A DNA stretch of 64,000 nucleotides from the NCBI RefSeq assembly GCF_019278525.1, contig NZ_CP058986.1:3363001-3427000 (forward strand), written 5' to 3'. The position numbers and the translations under genes were made by a program. The DNA is from Polaribacter sp. HaHaR_3_91 (GTDB lineage: Bacteria; Bacteroidota; Bacteroidia; Flavobacteriales; Flavobacteriaceae). The notes under the pieces were generated by a model. The model had not been told where the DNA came from and made no database searches. It was given only the letters and a program-made list of their open reading frames with translations. Of this stretch, positions 1-8,433 are shown in pieces. How positions within the stretch are numbered: the stretch's first letter is position 1; every line of letters starts with the position of its first letter.

Positions 1-39
1 ATTCACTAAAAAACAAGAAACTATAAACAAAAAAACAAT

Positions 40-507
40 ATGATTCTTAAATATGCATTATGTCTCTTTTTTATTTCAACCTATGCTCAAAATGAAAAAG
101 AATTTGTTCAAATTTTTAATACTCAAGGAAATTTACAATCTAAAGGATGGATTCAAAATAATGAAAAGGTAGATTTCTGGACTTTTTATCATTCAAATGG
201 TAACATTTCAAAAAAAGGTCATTTTAATCACGATAAAAAAAATGGATATTGGTACTTTTACACCGAAAATAATATATTATTAAAAGAAGGCACTTATACG
301 AATGATTCTGCTAATAATTGGTGGACCTTCTACAGTAATAAAGAGAAGAAAAAAATTCAGTTTAAAAATGGTGTTAAAGATGGTTATGCATTGATTTATA
401 AAAATAATCGTCTAAAAAAAGCAGAACATTATAGTGCTAACGAAAAAACGGGAGAGTGGACATCTTATTTTATATTTAAGAAAGATAATCCAAATGTAAA
501 TTTTTAA
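40..507 (+). CDS. YwqK/MORN-like repeat exported protein
   Basis: A 155-residue protein with a short N-terminal signal peptide (about residues 1-16, ending in Tyr-Ala-Gln). The rest is built from about four imperfect 24-residue repeats of the pattern G-x-x-x-x-x-G-x-[FW]-x-x-x-x-K-x-x-x-W-x-x-[FY]-x-x-[ND]-G, the MORN-variant repeat found in YwqK-type proteins. Such repeats form beta-hairpin arrays; no catalytic role is established and the 'antitoxin' label often attached to the family is not supported here. The stop codon overlaps the start of the glycosyltransferase that follows by one base, so it is probably co-transcribed with the glycosyltransferase cassette. Function in that cassette is unknown. 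Confidence 0.75.
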   Translation: MILKYALCLFFISTYAQNEKEFVQIFNTQGNLQSKGWIQNNEKVDFWTFYHSNGNISKKGHFNHDKKNGYWYFYTENNILLKEGTYTNDSANNWWTFYSNKEKKKIQFKNGVKDGYALIYKNNRLKKAEHYSANEKTGEWTSYFIFKKDNPNVNF

Positions 508-1199
508 TGGATCAACTAATAAAAGTAATTATACCTGCTTATAACGAGCAAGATTCTATAGCAAATGTTATTAACGACATTCCTAAAATAGTAAATGAAG
601 TTATTGTAATTAGCAACAACTCTACAGACAATACAGAAGTTAATGCAAAAAATGCAGGTGCAACTGTTTTAACAGAAACTAGAAAAGGATATGGTTTTGC
701 TTGTTTAAAAGGAATGGAATACATTAGTAAGCAAGAAACAAAACCAACTATTATTGTATTTCTAGATGGAGATTATTCTGATTACCCAGAACAGTTAACA
801 GAATTAATTCACCCAATATTACATGATAATATCGATTTTGTAATTGGTTCTCGTGTAAAAGATACGAGAGAAAGTGGTTCTATGACGCCGCAACAAGTCT
901 TTGGGAATTGGCTAGCTACCTTTTTAATGAAGTTATTTTTTGGCGCAAAATATACAGACCTAGGTCCTTTTAGAGCTATAAAATACGATAAACTACTAGC
1001 CCTAAACATGGTAGATAAGACTTATGGTTGGACGGTAGAAATGCAATTAAAAGCATTAAAACAAAAATTAAGTTACGTAGAAATTCCTGTAAAATATAGA
1101 AACAGAATAGGCGTTTCTAAGGTATCAGGTACTGTAAAAGGAAGTATCTTTGCAGGAATTAAAATATTAGGTTGGATTTTTAAATACAGTTTTAAATAG
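507..1199 (+). CDS. Family 2 glycosyltransferase, DPM1/polyprenyl-phosphate type
   Basis: A 230-residue cytoplasmic GT-A fold enzyme. It shows the N-terminal nucleotide-sugar motif (IPAYNE, about residue 9), the NNSTDNT segment near residue 37 and the metal-binding DGD at 87-89. Size and lack of multiple membrane segments fit the dolichol/polyprenyl-phosphate mannosyl- or glucosyltransferase branch, which charges a lipid carrier with a single sugar. The ATG overlaps the upstream stop (TAATG) and its own stop overlaps the next start, so translational coupling is likely. Downstream genes encode a processive-type transferase and a polytopic transferase that could use the lipid-linked sugar; that chain is inference. 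Confidence 0.85.
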   Translation: MDQLIKVIIPAYNEQDSIANVINDIPKIVNEVIVISNNSTDNTEVNAKNAGATVLTETRKGYGFACLKGMEYISKQETKPTIIVFLDGDYSDYPEQLTELIHPILHDNIDFVIGSRVKDTRESGSMTPQQVFGNWLATFLMKLFFGAKYTDLGPFRAIKYDKLLALNMVDKTYGWTVEMQLKALKQKLSYVEIPVKYRNRIGVSKVSGTVKGSIFAGIKILGWIFKYSFK

Positions 1200-2689
1200 T
1201 GGTTATAGAATACATTATCATAATTATTTACTCGTTATCGTTATTGCTCATTTTTATGTATGCATTAGCGCAATTAAATTTACTTTTAAACTATTTAAAA
1301 GCAAGAAAGAAAGTAGATAACTCAGAAAAATTTAATTTCTCAAATACAAATGAGATTCCGTTTATTACCATACAATTACCCGTTTATAATGAGTTGTATG
1401 TAATGGAGCGCTTGTTAAAAAACATTGCGTTATTAGAATACCCAAGAGAAAAGTTAGAAATTCAGGTTTTAGATGATTCTACCGACGAATCTGTAGAAAT
1501 AACTGCGAAACTTATCAAAGAAATTCAAGCGCTTGGTATAGACATTCAGCATACTAGAAGAAGCAATAGACAAGGCTTTAAAGCAGGTGCGTTAAAAGAA
1601 GGTTTAAAAACAGCCAAAGGAGAATTCATCGCTATTTTTGATGCAGATTTTTTACCAGAACCAGATTGGTTATACAAAACTGTTCCTTATTTTAAAGACC
1701 CAGAAATTGGTGTTATTCAAACACGCTGGGGGCATATTAACAGAGATTATTCTACGCTTACTAAAATTCAGGCTTTTGCTTTAGACGCACACTTTACTTT
1801 AGAACAAGTAGGTAGAAATAGTCAAGGACATTTTATCAACTTTAATGGTACTGCTGGTCTTTGGAGAAAAGAATGTATTTATGATGCTGGTAACTGGGAA
1901 GGAGACACGCTTACTGAAGATTTAGATTTAAGCTATAGAGCACAATTAAAAAATTGGAAATTTAAATACCTAGAAAACGTAGTTACACCGGCAGAATTAC
2001 CGGTAGTTATTAGCGCTGCTAGATCTCAACAATTTAGATGGAATAAAGGTGGTGCAGAGAATTTTCAGAAGATGATGAAACGTGTTATTAAAAGTAAAAA
2101 CGTTCCTTTTAAAACTAAAATTCATAGTTTATTACACCTATTAAACAGTTCTATGTTTACATGTATTTTCTTGGTAGCAGTTTTAAGTGTACCTATGTTG
2201 TACATTAAAAATGAATATGCGCATCTAAAAATATACTTTTATGTAATGAGCTTTTTTGTAATAAGCTCACTAATATTTTTTGTTTGCTATTGGTTTATGT
2301 TTAAAGCAATTTATGGTGGCGGATTTGTAAAATTCATAAAATATATTGGATCTTTTTTCACCTTTTTCTCCATTGCAATGGGGTTTTCTTTACACAATAC
2401 AATTGCTGTTTTAGAAGGTCATTTAGGTAAAAAAAGTGAATTTATAAGAACTCCAAAATTCAATATTAATGGATTAAAAGGAGAATGGAAAAGCAACAAA
2501 TACATAAAGAAAAAGCCATCTTTTCATGTTATTTTGGAAGGTTTATTGGCTCTATATTTCGTTTTTGGTATGTACAGTGCATTTGTTGTAGGAGACCAAG
2601 GTGGAGATTTCGGTTTATTTCCTTTTCACTTAATGCTTTTTATTGGGTATAGTTATGTATTCGTTAAATCAATATTCTCGAAAGTTTAA
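1199..2689 (+). CDS. Membrane processive family 2 glycosyltransferase (cellulose-synthase-like)
   Basis: A 496-residue GT2 protein with a GTG start overlapping the previous TAG by one base. A membrane anchor occupies residues 1-30, and three to five membrane helices lie between about 310-410 and 450-495. Between them are the processive GT2 motifs: DD at 92-93, FDADF (D138, D140), TEDLDL at 229-234 and QxxRW at 267-271. These are characteristic of beta-glycan synthases such as cellulose, mannan or glucomannan synthases, which polymerise from NDP-sugar at the cytoplasmic face and extrude the chain. No PilZ domain or BcsB-like partner is adjacent, so the product may be a short glycan or glycolipid. 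Substrate cannot be read from the sequence. Confidence 0.85.
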   Translation: MVIEYIIIIIYSLSLLLIFMYALAQLNLLLNYLKARKKVDNSEKFNFSNTNEIPFITIQLPVYNELYVMERLLKNIALLEYPREKLEIQVLDDSTDESVEITAKLIKEIQALGIDIQHTRRSNRQGFKAGALKEGLKTAKGEFIAIFDADFLPEPDWLYKTVPYFKDPEIGVIQTRWGHINRDYSTLTKIQAFALDAHFTLEQVGRNSQGHFINFNGTAGLWRKECIYDAGNWEGDTLTEDLDLSYRAQLKNWKFKYLENVVTPAELPVVISAARSQQFRWNKGGAENFQKMMKRVIKSKNVPFKTKIHSLLHLLNSSMFTCIFLVAVLSVPMLYIKNEYAHLKIYFYVMSFFVISSLIFFVCYWFMFKAIYGGGFVKFIKYIGSFFTFFSIAMGFSLHNTIAVLEGHLGKKSEFIRTPKFNINGLKGEWKSNKYIKKKPSFHVILEGLLALYFVFGMYSAFVVGDQGGDFGLFPFHLMLFIGYSYVFVKSIFSKV

Positions 2690-4098
2690 TGTCGTCTTTT
2701 ACCAAATACAAAGACGTATTCCTAATTTTAATTAGCACACTTTTATATGTAATTTTTGCCTATTATTTAGAAAGAACAGAATTCTATAAACTTTTATTTT
2801 TATGGTTTTCACTTTTTACTTGTTTCTTTTTTTTGATAAAAAGCAAATCTATAAACATCTCAACTTTAATTGGATTAGTGATTCTTTTTAGGTTGATTTT
2901 TCTCTTCGCTATCCCAAATTTATCTCAAGATTTCTACAGATTTATTTGGGATGGACGTATGATTCTTGAAGGATTAAATCCGTATTTATCGTTACCAAAA
3001 ACCTACATTCAACAAGGTCTTCACCCAATAGCAGAAACATCTAATTTGTATGCTGGTATGGGAGAAATGAACGGAAGCCACTACACCAATTATCCTCCTA
3101 TAAACCAACTCTGTTTTTTAATAGCTGCGTTGTTTGCTAGTAAAAGTATATTTGGTTCTATTGTAGTTTTAAGACTGATTATTATTCTTGCTGATATTGG
3201 AATTCTGTACTTCGGAAAAAAACTACTAGAAAGATTAAACTTGCCTGTAAAAAACATTTTTTTGTATGCGTTAAATCCCTTTATAGTTATAGAAATGACA
3301 GGTAACTTGCATTTTGAGCCAGTTATGTTATTTTTCTTAATTTGGAGTTTTTACAAATTACATCAACAAAAATGGATATGGGCCGCAGTTCTTTTAGCCT
3401 GCTCTGTTTCTGTGAAGCTAATTCCGCTATTATTTTTACCTTTGTTTTTTCAATGGTTTGTAAACTCTAAGATGAATGCCACAAGCATAAAAAAATCTTA
3501 TAGTGATAAAAAATTAAAATGGATTACTACCTTCTCGGGAATCAAAAAATTGATAGGTTTTTATGCAATAACATTATCAACCATCATCATTCTATTTCTT
3601 CCTTTTTACTCATCTGAATTCGTTAATAATTATGCTAATTCTGTAGGCTTATGGTTTCGTAATTTTGAATTTAATGCAAGTTTCTATTATATTTTTAGAG
3701 AAATTGGTTACCTATTTAGAGGTTATAATGAGATTGCAATTATTGGGAAAATCACTCCCATTTTAACGATATTATTTTTAGTCATAATCACTTTTTTTAG
3801 AAAAAACAACGCTTTAGTTCCATTAATCACAGCAATGTTATTTGGATTGTGTTTTTATTATTTCACGGCAACAACCGTACATCCTTGGTATTTGGCAACA
3901 CCTTTAATTTTATCCATTTTTACGAAGTATCGCTTTCCAATAATCTGGACAATTGTAATTATTTTTAGTTATCAAGCCTATGCAAACAATCCTTGGGAAG
4001 AAAACCTGTGGTTCGTTGGTATAGAATACGTTATCCTCTATGGGTTTCTTATTTTTGAACTTCTAAAGAACCGTAAATATTATAAAATTGTAAAATAA
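2689..4098 (+). CDS. Polytopic membrane glycosyltransferase-like protein (mannosyltransferase type)
   Basis: A 469-residue protein with about ten or more hydrophobic helices. An acidic loop after the third helix contains DFYRFIWDGR (about residues 84-93), typical of GT-C enzymes that use polyprenyl-phosphate sugars as donors (PIG-M / GT87-like). Another conserved-looking loop, TTVHPWYLATP, lies near residue 400. It would act in the membrane, adding a sugar to an acceptor on the periplasmic side. It is the last gene of the one-base-overlap cassette; a DPM1-like enzyme two genes upstream could supply the lipid-linked donor. Family placement is by motif and topology only. Confidence 0.7.
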   Translation: MSSFTKYKDVFLILISTLLYVIFAYYLERTEFYKLLFLWFSLFTCFFFLIKSKSINISTLIGLVILFRLIFLFAIPNLSQDFYRFIWDGRMILEGLNPYLSLPKTYIQQGLHPIAETSNLYAGMGEMNGSHYTNYPPINQLCFLIAALFASKSIFGSIVVLRLIIILADIGILYFGKKLLERLNLPVKNIFLYALNPFIVIEMTGNLHFEPVMLFFLIWSFYKLHQQKWIWAAVLLACSVSVKLIPLLFLPLFFQWFVNSKMNATSIKKSYSDKKLKWITTFSGIKKLIGFYAITLSTIIILFLPFYSSEFVNNYANSVGLWFRNFEFNASFYYIFREIGYLFRGYNEIAIIGKITPILTILFLVIITFFRKNNALVPLITAMLFGLCFYYFTATTVHPWYLATPLILSIFTKYRFPIIWTIVIIFSYQAYANNPWEENLWFVGIEYVILYGFLIFELLKNRKYYKIVK

Positions 4099-4160
4099 TT
4101 ATTTTATATCATAACTATGATTGGAATTTTGTATTTTAGTCTTTAATTTTTGAATCTAAT

Positions 4161-5189
4161 ATGAAAAGACTTACCATAAAAGACATTGCTAAAGAATTTA
4201 ATGTTTCTATTTCTACTGTTTCTAAAGCACTTAACGACAGTTATGAAATTAGCGTAAGTACAAAAGATAAAATTCAAAAATACGCGAAAGAGAAAAACTA
4301 CAAACCGAACTTTAATGCACTAAGTTTAAAGAATAGACAGACCAAAACTATCGGAATTATCATTCCGAATATGTTAAACTATTTTTTTGCGCAGGTATTT
4401 AACGGTATCGAAAAAGTTGCCAACGACAGAGGTTATAAAATAATTTCATGTATTTCTAATGAGTCTTTTAAGAAAGAAGTAGAAACTATTGAAATGCTTT
4501 CTAACGGGAGTATCGATGGTTTTATATTATCGCTTGCAGAAGAAACCGTTTCTAAAGGAGATTATAAACACTTTCAAGAAGTTTTAGACAATGCAACTCC
4601 TATTGTTATGTTTGATAGAGTTGCTGAAAAATTAAAATGTGACAAGGTTGTTACAGATAATTTTGACAGTGCTAGAAGTACCGTTTCTTATTTAGTTAAA
4701 TCTGGTCATAAAAACATTGCCTTTATTTCTACAATGAATAATTTAGATATTGGAAGAAGAAGACAATTAGGTTATTTAAAAGGTTTAGAAGATTACAATC
4801 TTAAAGCCGAAAAAAACCTCATCATAAATATTGATGACAATTATAAAAACTACGAGAATATTTTAACTCCTATTTTTAAAGACAACACCATAGATAGTGT
4901 TATTGCTACAGACGAATCTTCTGCTATTGCAGCAATGAAAGTAGCTATAAAACAAGGACATAAAATTCCAGAAAACTTTTCTGTTATTTCCTTTTCTAAC
5001 GGAATCTTAGCAAGACACTCTAGCCCAAGAATGACTACTGTTAGCCAACACGGAGAAATTATGGGAGCTACAGCTGCAGAAATGCTAATAAACAGACTAG
5101 AAGACAAGTCTAAGGTGAAGAAAAAGCATGAAACTGTTATTGTTAAGACAGATTTAGTTGAAAGAAATTCTACTAAAAACATATTATAA
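4161..5189 (+). CDS. LacI family transcriptional regulator
   Basis: A 342-residue regulator with the standard layout. The N-terminal LacI helix-turn-helix (residues about 3-48, with IKDIAKEFNVSISTVSKALN and the hinge following) is followed by a periplasmic-binding-protein-like sugar sensor domain (about 60-330). In Flavobacteria these proteins usually repress or activate carbohydrate catabolism genes. It lies 62 bases beyond the glycosyltransferase cassette and just upstream of a HAD sugar-phosphatase-like gene, so it could regulate either; no operator was identified. Ligand unknown. Confidence 0.9.
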   Translation: MKRLTIKDIAKEFNVSISTVSKALNDSYEISVSTKDKIQKYAKEKNYKPNFNALSLKNRQTKTIGIIIPNMLNYFFAQVFNGIEKVANDRGYKIISCISNESFKKEVETIEMLSNGSIDGFILSLAEETVSKGDYKHFQEVLDNATPIVMFDRVAEKLKCDKVVTDNFDSARSTVSYLVKSGHKNIAFISTMNNLDIGRRRQLGYLKGLEDYNLKAEKNLIINIDDNYKNYENILTPIFKDNTIDSVIATDESSAIAAMKVAIKQGHKIPENFSVISFSNGILARHSSPRMTTVSQHGEIMGATAAEMLINRLEDKSKVKKKHETVIVKTDLVERNSTKNIL

Positions 5190-5211
5190 GTCCACATCTA
5201 TTTACAGCACA

Positions 5212-6018
5212 ATGAATTTATCTAAAGTAAAATTAGTAGTTTCTGATATGGATGGAACATTACTAAACTCAAAAGGTGAAGTAAGCACCTTATTCTTTGA
5301 CTTATTTAAACAACTGAAAGAAAAAAACATTACTTTTTGCGCTGCAAGCGGAAGACAATATAATAGTATCGTTTCTAAACTAGATGCCATTAAAAATGAT
5401 ATTTATGTAATTGCAGAAAATGGGGGAATTGCAAAAAAAAATGATGACTTATTAGTCATAAATTTACTTTCTGCAGAAAAAATTAAAAAAATTCTTCCGA
5501 TTTTAAAAAGTATAGAAAACTCTCATGTAGTTTTGTGTGGGAAAAATGGGGCATTTATAGATTCTAAAGATGAAGATTTTATTGATTTGTTTCAAGAATA
5601 TTATACCAAATACCAAATTGTAGATGATTTATATAGCGTTATAGACAAAGAGGATTTCTTAAAAGTAGCAATTTATCATTTTACATCTTCAGAACAATAC
5701 GTATACCCACTTATAAAAGATTTTGATGAAGACTTATTAATTAAAATCTCAGGAAAAAACTGGTTAGATATTTCTGATAAAAAATCAAATAAAGGAAATG
5801 CTTTAAGAAAGGTTCAACAAATCTTAAATATTACCAAAGAAGAAACGATGGTTTTTGGTGATTACCATAATGATATAGAAATGTTAAGAGAAGCAGATTT
5901 TAGTTTTTCTATGAGAAATGCTCATAAAGACATTACCAAAATTGCTAATTACGCTACCGAAAGTAATGATAATTATGGCGTAGAAAAGGTATTAACACAA
6001 TTAATAGAAGCTAAGTAA
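5212..6018 (+). CDS. Cof-type HAD-IIB phosphatase
   Basis: About 268 residues from the ATG at 5212; an earlier TTG at 5158 is open but lies inside the lacI-type gene, so the ATG is preferred. Motif I is DMDGT (nucleophile D12, acid D14), a C2-type cap follows, and motif IV VFGDYHNDIEML lies near residue 225. HAD-IIB enzymes hydrolyse small phosphorylated metabolites such as sugar phosphates or flavin intermediates in the cytoplasm; the exact substrate is not predictable. It starts 22 bases after the LacI-type regulator and is probably co-transcribed with it. A hairpin overlapping the convergent gene ends the unit. Confidence 0.87.
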   Translation: MNLSKVKLVVSDMDGTLLNSKGEVSTLFFDLFKQLKEKNITFCAASGRQYNSIVSKLDAIKNDIYVIAENGGIAKKNDDLLVINLLSAEKIKKILPILKSIENSHVVLCGKNGAFIDSKDEDFIDLFQEYYTKYQIVDDLYSVIDKEDFLKVAIYHFTSSEQYVYPLIKDFDEDLLIKISGKNWLDISDKKSNKGNALRKVQQILNITKEETMVFGDYHNDIEMLREADFSFSMRNAHKDITKIANYATESNDNYGVEKVLTQLIEAK

Positions 6019-6019
6019 C

Positions 6020-6048
6020 ACACTTGCTTTTATCTAGTAAGCAAGTGT
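6020..6048. terminator. Hairpin between convergent genes
   Basis: Ten-base inverted repeat ACACTTGCTT / AAGCAAGTGT with a nine-base loop, spanning the stop codon of the minus-strand glucosaminidase gene and lying just after the HAD gene. It has no clean T run, so it may be a weak bidirectional terminator or an mRNA-stabilising hairpin. Confidence 0.45.
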
Positions 6049-6863
6049 TGCCCAATAGATATTGTATTATCTTTTAAGCCGTTAATTTCTTTAATAGTCT
6101 CAACAGTTGTATTAAATTTTCTAGCAATAGAGTACAATGTATCTCCTTTTTTAACCTCATAATACTTACCAATAGTTTTCTTGGTTCTAACATCATCCGT
6201 CACAACATCTATATTTTTATTGCCAACTCTATTTTTTATTTTATCAAATTCATGTAACCTATAGTCTTCAATAATTTTGATAAGTTTATTTGGATATTTT
6301 TTATCCGTGGCATATCCTGCTCTTCTTAACCCTTTAGCCCAACCTTTATAATCATCACTATCATAATCAAACAAAAAAGCATACCTTCTTCTTTGTGTTA
6401 AAAATGCAGAATGATCATCATAAGAAGATTCTACATATTGGTATTTTCTAAAGCATTCTCCTTTATGATCATCGTCATGATAAACGCGTTGTCCTTGCCA
6501 TTCACTATGACATTTTATACCAAAGTGATTGTTCGATTTTAAAGCCAATTCGCTCCTTCCTCTACCCGATTCTAAAATACCTTGGGCTAACGTAATACTA
6601 GCAGGAATTCTATGCAAATGCATTTCTTTAACAGAAACTGCTGCATATTTTCTAATATAATCTAAAGTTTGTTTATTTAAATTTGAGTTTTTAGTTATTA
6701 AATCTTTAGTTCGTTCTACTTCACTTGATGTAGGTATTTTTACAGGCTTCGGTTCATTTAAAACAACACCAGTATCCCTTTTAGTTCTACTAGCTTTTTT
6801 GCTAGACCCACAACTTGATAAAATTAATAAACTAACACAAAATAATACAACTCTTAACTTCAT
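6030..6863 (-). CDS. Glucosaminidase-LysM lipoprotein (peptidoglycan hydrolase)
   Basis: A 277-residue protein with a lipoprotein signal (lipobox LSSC, C18). A mannosyl-glycoprotein endo-beta-N-acetylglucosaminidase-like domain (FlgJ/LytD type) covers about 55-205, with the segment GILESGRGRSELA containing the likely catalytic Glu and then NNHFGIKC. A C-terminal LysM domain covers about 232-277. It would cleave the glycan strand of peptidoglycan at the outer membrane or in the periplasm and use LysM for binding. Its ATG overlaps the stop of the upstream desulfhydrase gene by four bases (ATGA), indicating one transcript; the two functions have no obvious link. Confidence 0.9.
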   Translation of the reverse strand: MKLRVVLFCVSLLILSSCGSSKKASRTKRDTGVVLNEPKPVKIPTSSEVERTKDLITKNSNLNKQTLDYIRKYAAVSVKEMHLHRIPASITLAQGILESGRGRSELALKSNNHFGIKCHSEWQGQRVYHDDDHKGECFRKYQYVESSYDDHSAFLTQRRRYAFLFDYDSDDYKGWAKGLRRAGYATDKKYPNKLIKIIEDYRLHEFDKIKNRVGNKNIDVVTDDVRTKKTIGKYYEVKKGDTLYSIARKFNTTVETIKEINGLKDNTISIGQHLLTR

Positions 6864-7819
6864 ATACTTTTAATTATTGGCTCATTTTTCTTTTCTAACA
6901 TCTGGTTAAATCCAGCAATTCCCTGAATTCCTCCTGTATGAATTGCCAAAATCTTAGTTCCTTCAGCAAAAAAATCTTTTTTAATTAAATCTATAATACC
7001 AAACACCATTTTACCCGTATAAATAGGGTCTAATAGAATGCCTGTTTTATCTGTAAAATCATTAATAAACGTAATTAATTCTTCACTATGCTTGGCATAA
7101 CCTCCAAAATGATATCCTTTTTGTAATTTCCAATTATCATTTTTAATGGTATATTTTTTTATTTCTTCGGATAAAAAGTTTCCTTTTAACGCAGGGAAAC
7201 CTAATACCTTTTGTTTTCTTTTTAACGTTTTTATCAAACCAGCTAACGTACCTCCAGTACCAACTGCAGCACACACGTAATTAAACTGAGCATCTTCTTT
7301 TGTTAAAATTTCCTCACAGCCATTCACTGCTAAAAAATTTGTTCCTCCTTCTGGAATTAAATAAAAATCGCCCCATTTATTTTTCATTTTCTCTATAAAA
7401 CCAAAAGACGTTTTTTGTCTATATAATTCTCTGGATACGAAATGAAATTTCATACCATGCTCATGCGCAACCTTTAATGTTGGGTTTTCCTCTAAAGTTT
7501 GTTCTAAGTTCTTTCCCAATTCCTCACCTCTAATAATACCAAAGGTTTTTAAGCCTTCCATTTTACCAGCAACAGCAGTTGCAACAATATGATTTGAATA
7601 CGCACCACCAAATGTAAGTACCGCCTTTTTTTTAAGTTTTTTAGCTTCTTCTAAATTGTATTTTAATTTTCTAAATTTATTCCCCGAAACAAAAGGGTGA
7701 ATTAAATCTTCTCTTTTTATAAAAAGTTCTATATTTTTTTCTTCTAAAATAGGAAGAAAAACTTGTTGGTTTTGAGCGATAAATTCACTCTCGAAAAAGG
7801 TTTGGTTTGTATTACTCAA
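6860..7819 (-). CDS. PLP-dependent ACC deaminase / D-cysteine desulfhydrase family enzyme
   Basis: A 319-residue fold-type II PLP enzyme. The presumed Schiff-base lysine is K48 in SGNKFRKL, followed by GGAYSNH (about residue 72), which binds the carboxylate, and a C-terminal HTGG phosphate-region motif near 293. The family includes 1-aminocyclopropane-1-carboxylate deaminase and D-cysteine desulfhydrase; bacterial members of this length are mostly desulfhydrases acting on D-cysteine or related beta-substituted amino acids, and sequence reading cannot separate the activities. It starts the two-gene minus-strand unit. A TAnnTTTG element lies about 20 bases upstream of the ATG. Confidence 0.87.
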   Translation of the reverse strand: MSNTNQTFFESEFIAQNQQVFLPILEEKNIELFIKREDLIHPFVSGNKFRKLKYNLEEAKKLKKKAVLTFGGAYSNHIVATAVAGKMEGLKTFGIIRGEELGKNLEQTLEENPTLKVAHEHGMKFHFVSRELYRQKTSFGFIEKMKNKWGDFYLIPEGGTNFLAVNGCEEILTKEDAQFNYVCAAVGTGGTLAGLIKTLKRKQKVLGFPALKGNFLSEEIKKYTIKNDNWKLQKGYHFGGYAKHSEELITFINDFTDKTGILLDPIYTGKMVFGIIDLIKKDFFAEGTKILAIHTGGIQGIAGFNQMLEKKNEPIIKSI

Positions 7820-7838
7820 TGTTAAGAATTTGTTACCG

Positions 7839-7846
7839 CAAAAATA
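7839..7846 (-). promoter_or_regulatory. Candidate -7 element for the desulfhydrase operon
   Basis: On the minus strand reads TATTTTTG, matching the Bacteroidota -7 consensus TAnnTTTG, about 20 bases before the ATG at 7819. No convincing -33 TTG at the right spacing was found. Confidence 0.4.
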
Positions 7847-8433
7847 ACAGATATTATTTTGATACCTACATAATCTTCACTTTTTAAAGTTAAAACTGCA
7901 ACTTAACATACTTTTTAGAAGAAACATACCCAAAACACCTTTAAATTAAACCCTTACCTAAAAACCTGCCATTAAAAAAAGCTTACAAATAGTGGCTAAA
8001 GAAAGAAACAATTCTATTTAGATTTTAAAAATAGCTTATAAAAACAGAAATAAGCTCTTAAGTTTTTGAGGATCTCATATAAAACCGTCAAATATTACTA
8101 CACAAAAGGAATAAATCATTGCTTTTCCTACAAGGTAAAGTAAGCTTGTTTATACTTAGAAATAACTAATTATCACTCATTAAAAAATAAGTCAAAATAG
8201 TTGATTGTTTTTTTAGCAATAATAAAACTAAAAGAAAAGAAGATTTTCATCAACAGAAACCACAAGAAAACATTAAAACAAACAAGTAATAAACTAATTA
8301 ACACCTGTTATTATGATAGTTAACAATAAAAAATTAATTACAAAATAATTGCATTTATTTTTTAACTCATGTATTTTCAATCAAAAAAAAGTATAATTTT
8401 ACTTAAAATATATATCGCGATTATGCTTCTTAA
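7847..8433. other. AT-rich intergenic region, no gene seen
   Basis: Divergent intergenic stretch between the desulfhydrase operon and the ATP-grasp operon. It is extremely AT-rich, with stops in all frames, and no tRNA, hairpin terminator or recognisable riboswitch was found. Promoters for the right-hand operon presumably lie here, but no clear TAnnTTTG was identified. Confidence 0.6.

Noticed and set aside
4850..5197. 115-codon antisense ORF opposite the LacI-type gene
   Set aside because: It lies opposite the conserved ligand-binding domain, with no promoter or recognisable domain.
5158..5211. TTG-started N-terminal extension of the HAD phosphatase
   Set aside because: It overlaps the end of the LacI-type gene, and the HAD motif I falls at the normal distance from the ATG at 5212.
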